Made by a program: the position numbers and the translations under genes
Assembly (NCBI GenBank): GCA_017533825.1
Contig: JAFWIE010000008.1
Span: forward strand, 124,001-188,000
Direction: 5' to 3'
Length of the DNA stretch: 64,000 bases
Origin: Atopobiaceae bacterium
GTDB taxonomy: Bacteria; Actinomycetota; Coriobacteriia; Coriobacteriales; Atopobiaceae
The notes under the pieces: model-generated
Database searches by the model: none
What the model was told of the DNA's origin: nothing
What the model saw: the letters and a program-made list of their open reading frames with translations, nothing else
In this document: positions 63,582 to 64,000 of the stretch, piece by piece
Numbering within the stretch: position 1 is the stretch's first letter
Layout of the letters: each line of letters opens with the position of its first letter

Positions 63582-64000
63582 TGTGTGCGGCACTGGCCTG
63601 GCTTGCGGCATGGGTGCACTTGTCATCTGGCGCTCCTGATGGTCCTCGGCTGAGAGTTCATGCGCGGGTGGTTGTGCATGCGTTGCGCAGGGCGCTCACG
63701 TCCCTTGCCTCGACGTCGCTCTGTCGGGGACTTCTCGCGAACGAGTCGTTTCGCTCTGCAGTGGACGAGCTCGCGCCGCATGCGCAGGCCTCTGGCTTCG
63801 CTCTGGGAATGGAGGAGCTTGCGGCCGTCCTCATCGTGGCGTCTTGCGCGGTGTGTGTGCTTGCGGGAGCGTTTTCGAGGTCGGTATTCGTGGCCATTGC
63901 GGCTGTTCCCTTGGTGGCGGCGGCGTTTCCGCTGCGTGCGGCACAGCACGAGCGACTGCAGAAGCGCGAGCTTGCAGGCCAGATGCCCGGGGTGCTCAGG
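63560..64000 (+). CDS. tadB: TadB-like inner-membrane protein (3' end outside window)
   Basis: An open frame of 147 codons from an ATG at 63560 preceded by AAGGAGGTGGCCAA, overlapping the end of cpaF. Two hydrophobic segments are seen: VLIVASCAVCVLAGAF and VFVAIAAVPLVAAAFPL. The segment ELAGQMPGVLR at the window edge resembles the start of the T2SSF domain. Its position after cpaF is that of tadB in Tad operons. The protein runs past base 64000. Confidence 0.75.
   Translation, partial: MDTAVPLMCAALAWLAAWVHLSSGAPDGPRLRVHARVVVHALRRALTSLASTSLCRGLLANESFRSAVDELAPHAQASGFALGMEELAAVLIVASCAVCVLAGAFSRSVFVAIAAVPLVAAAFPLRAAQHERLQKRELAGQMPGVLR

Noticed and set aside
1..64000. tRNA, rRNA, phage att sites and insertion sequences
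   Set aside because: I looked for cloverleaf ends, rRNA cores and transposase genes on both strands and saw none I could support, other than the Rpn-family nuclease.

Overview
This 64 kb window looks like a chromosomal segment of a high-GC Gram-positive anaerobe, most likely a member of the Coriobacteriia (Atopobiaceae or Olsenella-like). The reasons are GC-rich codon use, Actinobacteria-style DnaE and RuvCAB, a superoxide reductase, sortase-dependent pili and a Tad locus, a DUF4012 envelope protein, and a giant Cna-B adhesin with an LPSTG anchor. The genus is inference; no rRNA or tRNA gene is present to confirm it.

Layout. 1-5.3 kb: the 3' end of an AddB-like nuclease subunit overlapping addA (double-strand-break processing). 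5.4-7.2 kb: minus-strand DUF1810 gene, small membrane protein and lipoprotein. 7.2-7.8 kb: a noncoding stretch with a 175-bp nested palindrome and 21-bp tandem repeats. 7.8-18.6 kb: core genes dnaE, superoxide reductase, a degenerate NAD-synthetase-like protein, a DUF4012 protein and the ruvC-ruvA-ruvB operon. 18.7-22 kb: a pilin module (coiled-coil protein, signal peptidase I, LPSTG pilin).

22-30.5 kb is an accessory island rich in repeats: a cytosine-methyltransferase scrap beside an HNH nuclease; a radical-SAM gene translationally coupled to a membrane protein ending in a (Cys-Ala)5 tail; two copies of an antisense-RNA element flanking that pair, one facing an intact 40-codon hydrophobic peptide gene (a type I toxin-antitoxin-like arrangement); a GHKL-ATPase/HExxH metallopeptidase gene bracketed by 244-bp direct repeats; and a Nif11-type RiPP precursor.

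30.8-52.3 kb is a surface locus: a class C sortase, an acidic wall-anchored protein (VPQTG), a sortase homologue lacking its catalytic His and Cys, and a roughly 6,186-residue Cna-B adhesin with an internal AT-rich insertion. 52.4-59.6 kb holds an Rpn/PDDEXK nuclease, a DUF389 membrane protein, a PTS-IIB/ROK fusion, an Ala-rich protein, a transglutaminase-like lipoprotein and a second lipoprotein. 60.2-64 kb begins a Tad pilus operon (cpaB, cpaE, cpaF, tadB cut by the window end).

The strongest candidates for undescribed systems are the type I toxin-antitoxin-like locus near 26.7-27.0 kb, the radical-SAM/Cys-Ala-tail pair at 23.8-26.6 kb, the repeat-flanked GHKL-metallopeptidase gene at 27.4-29.1 kb, and the pseudo-sortase at 32.9 kb.
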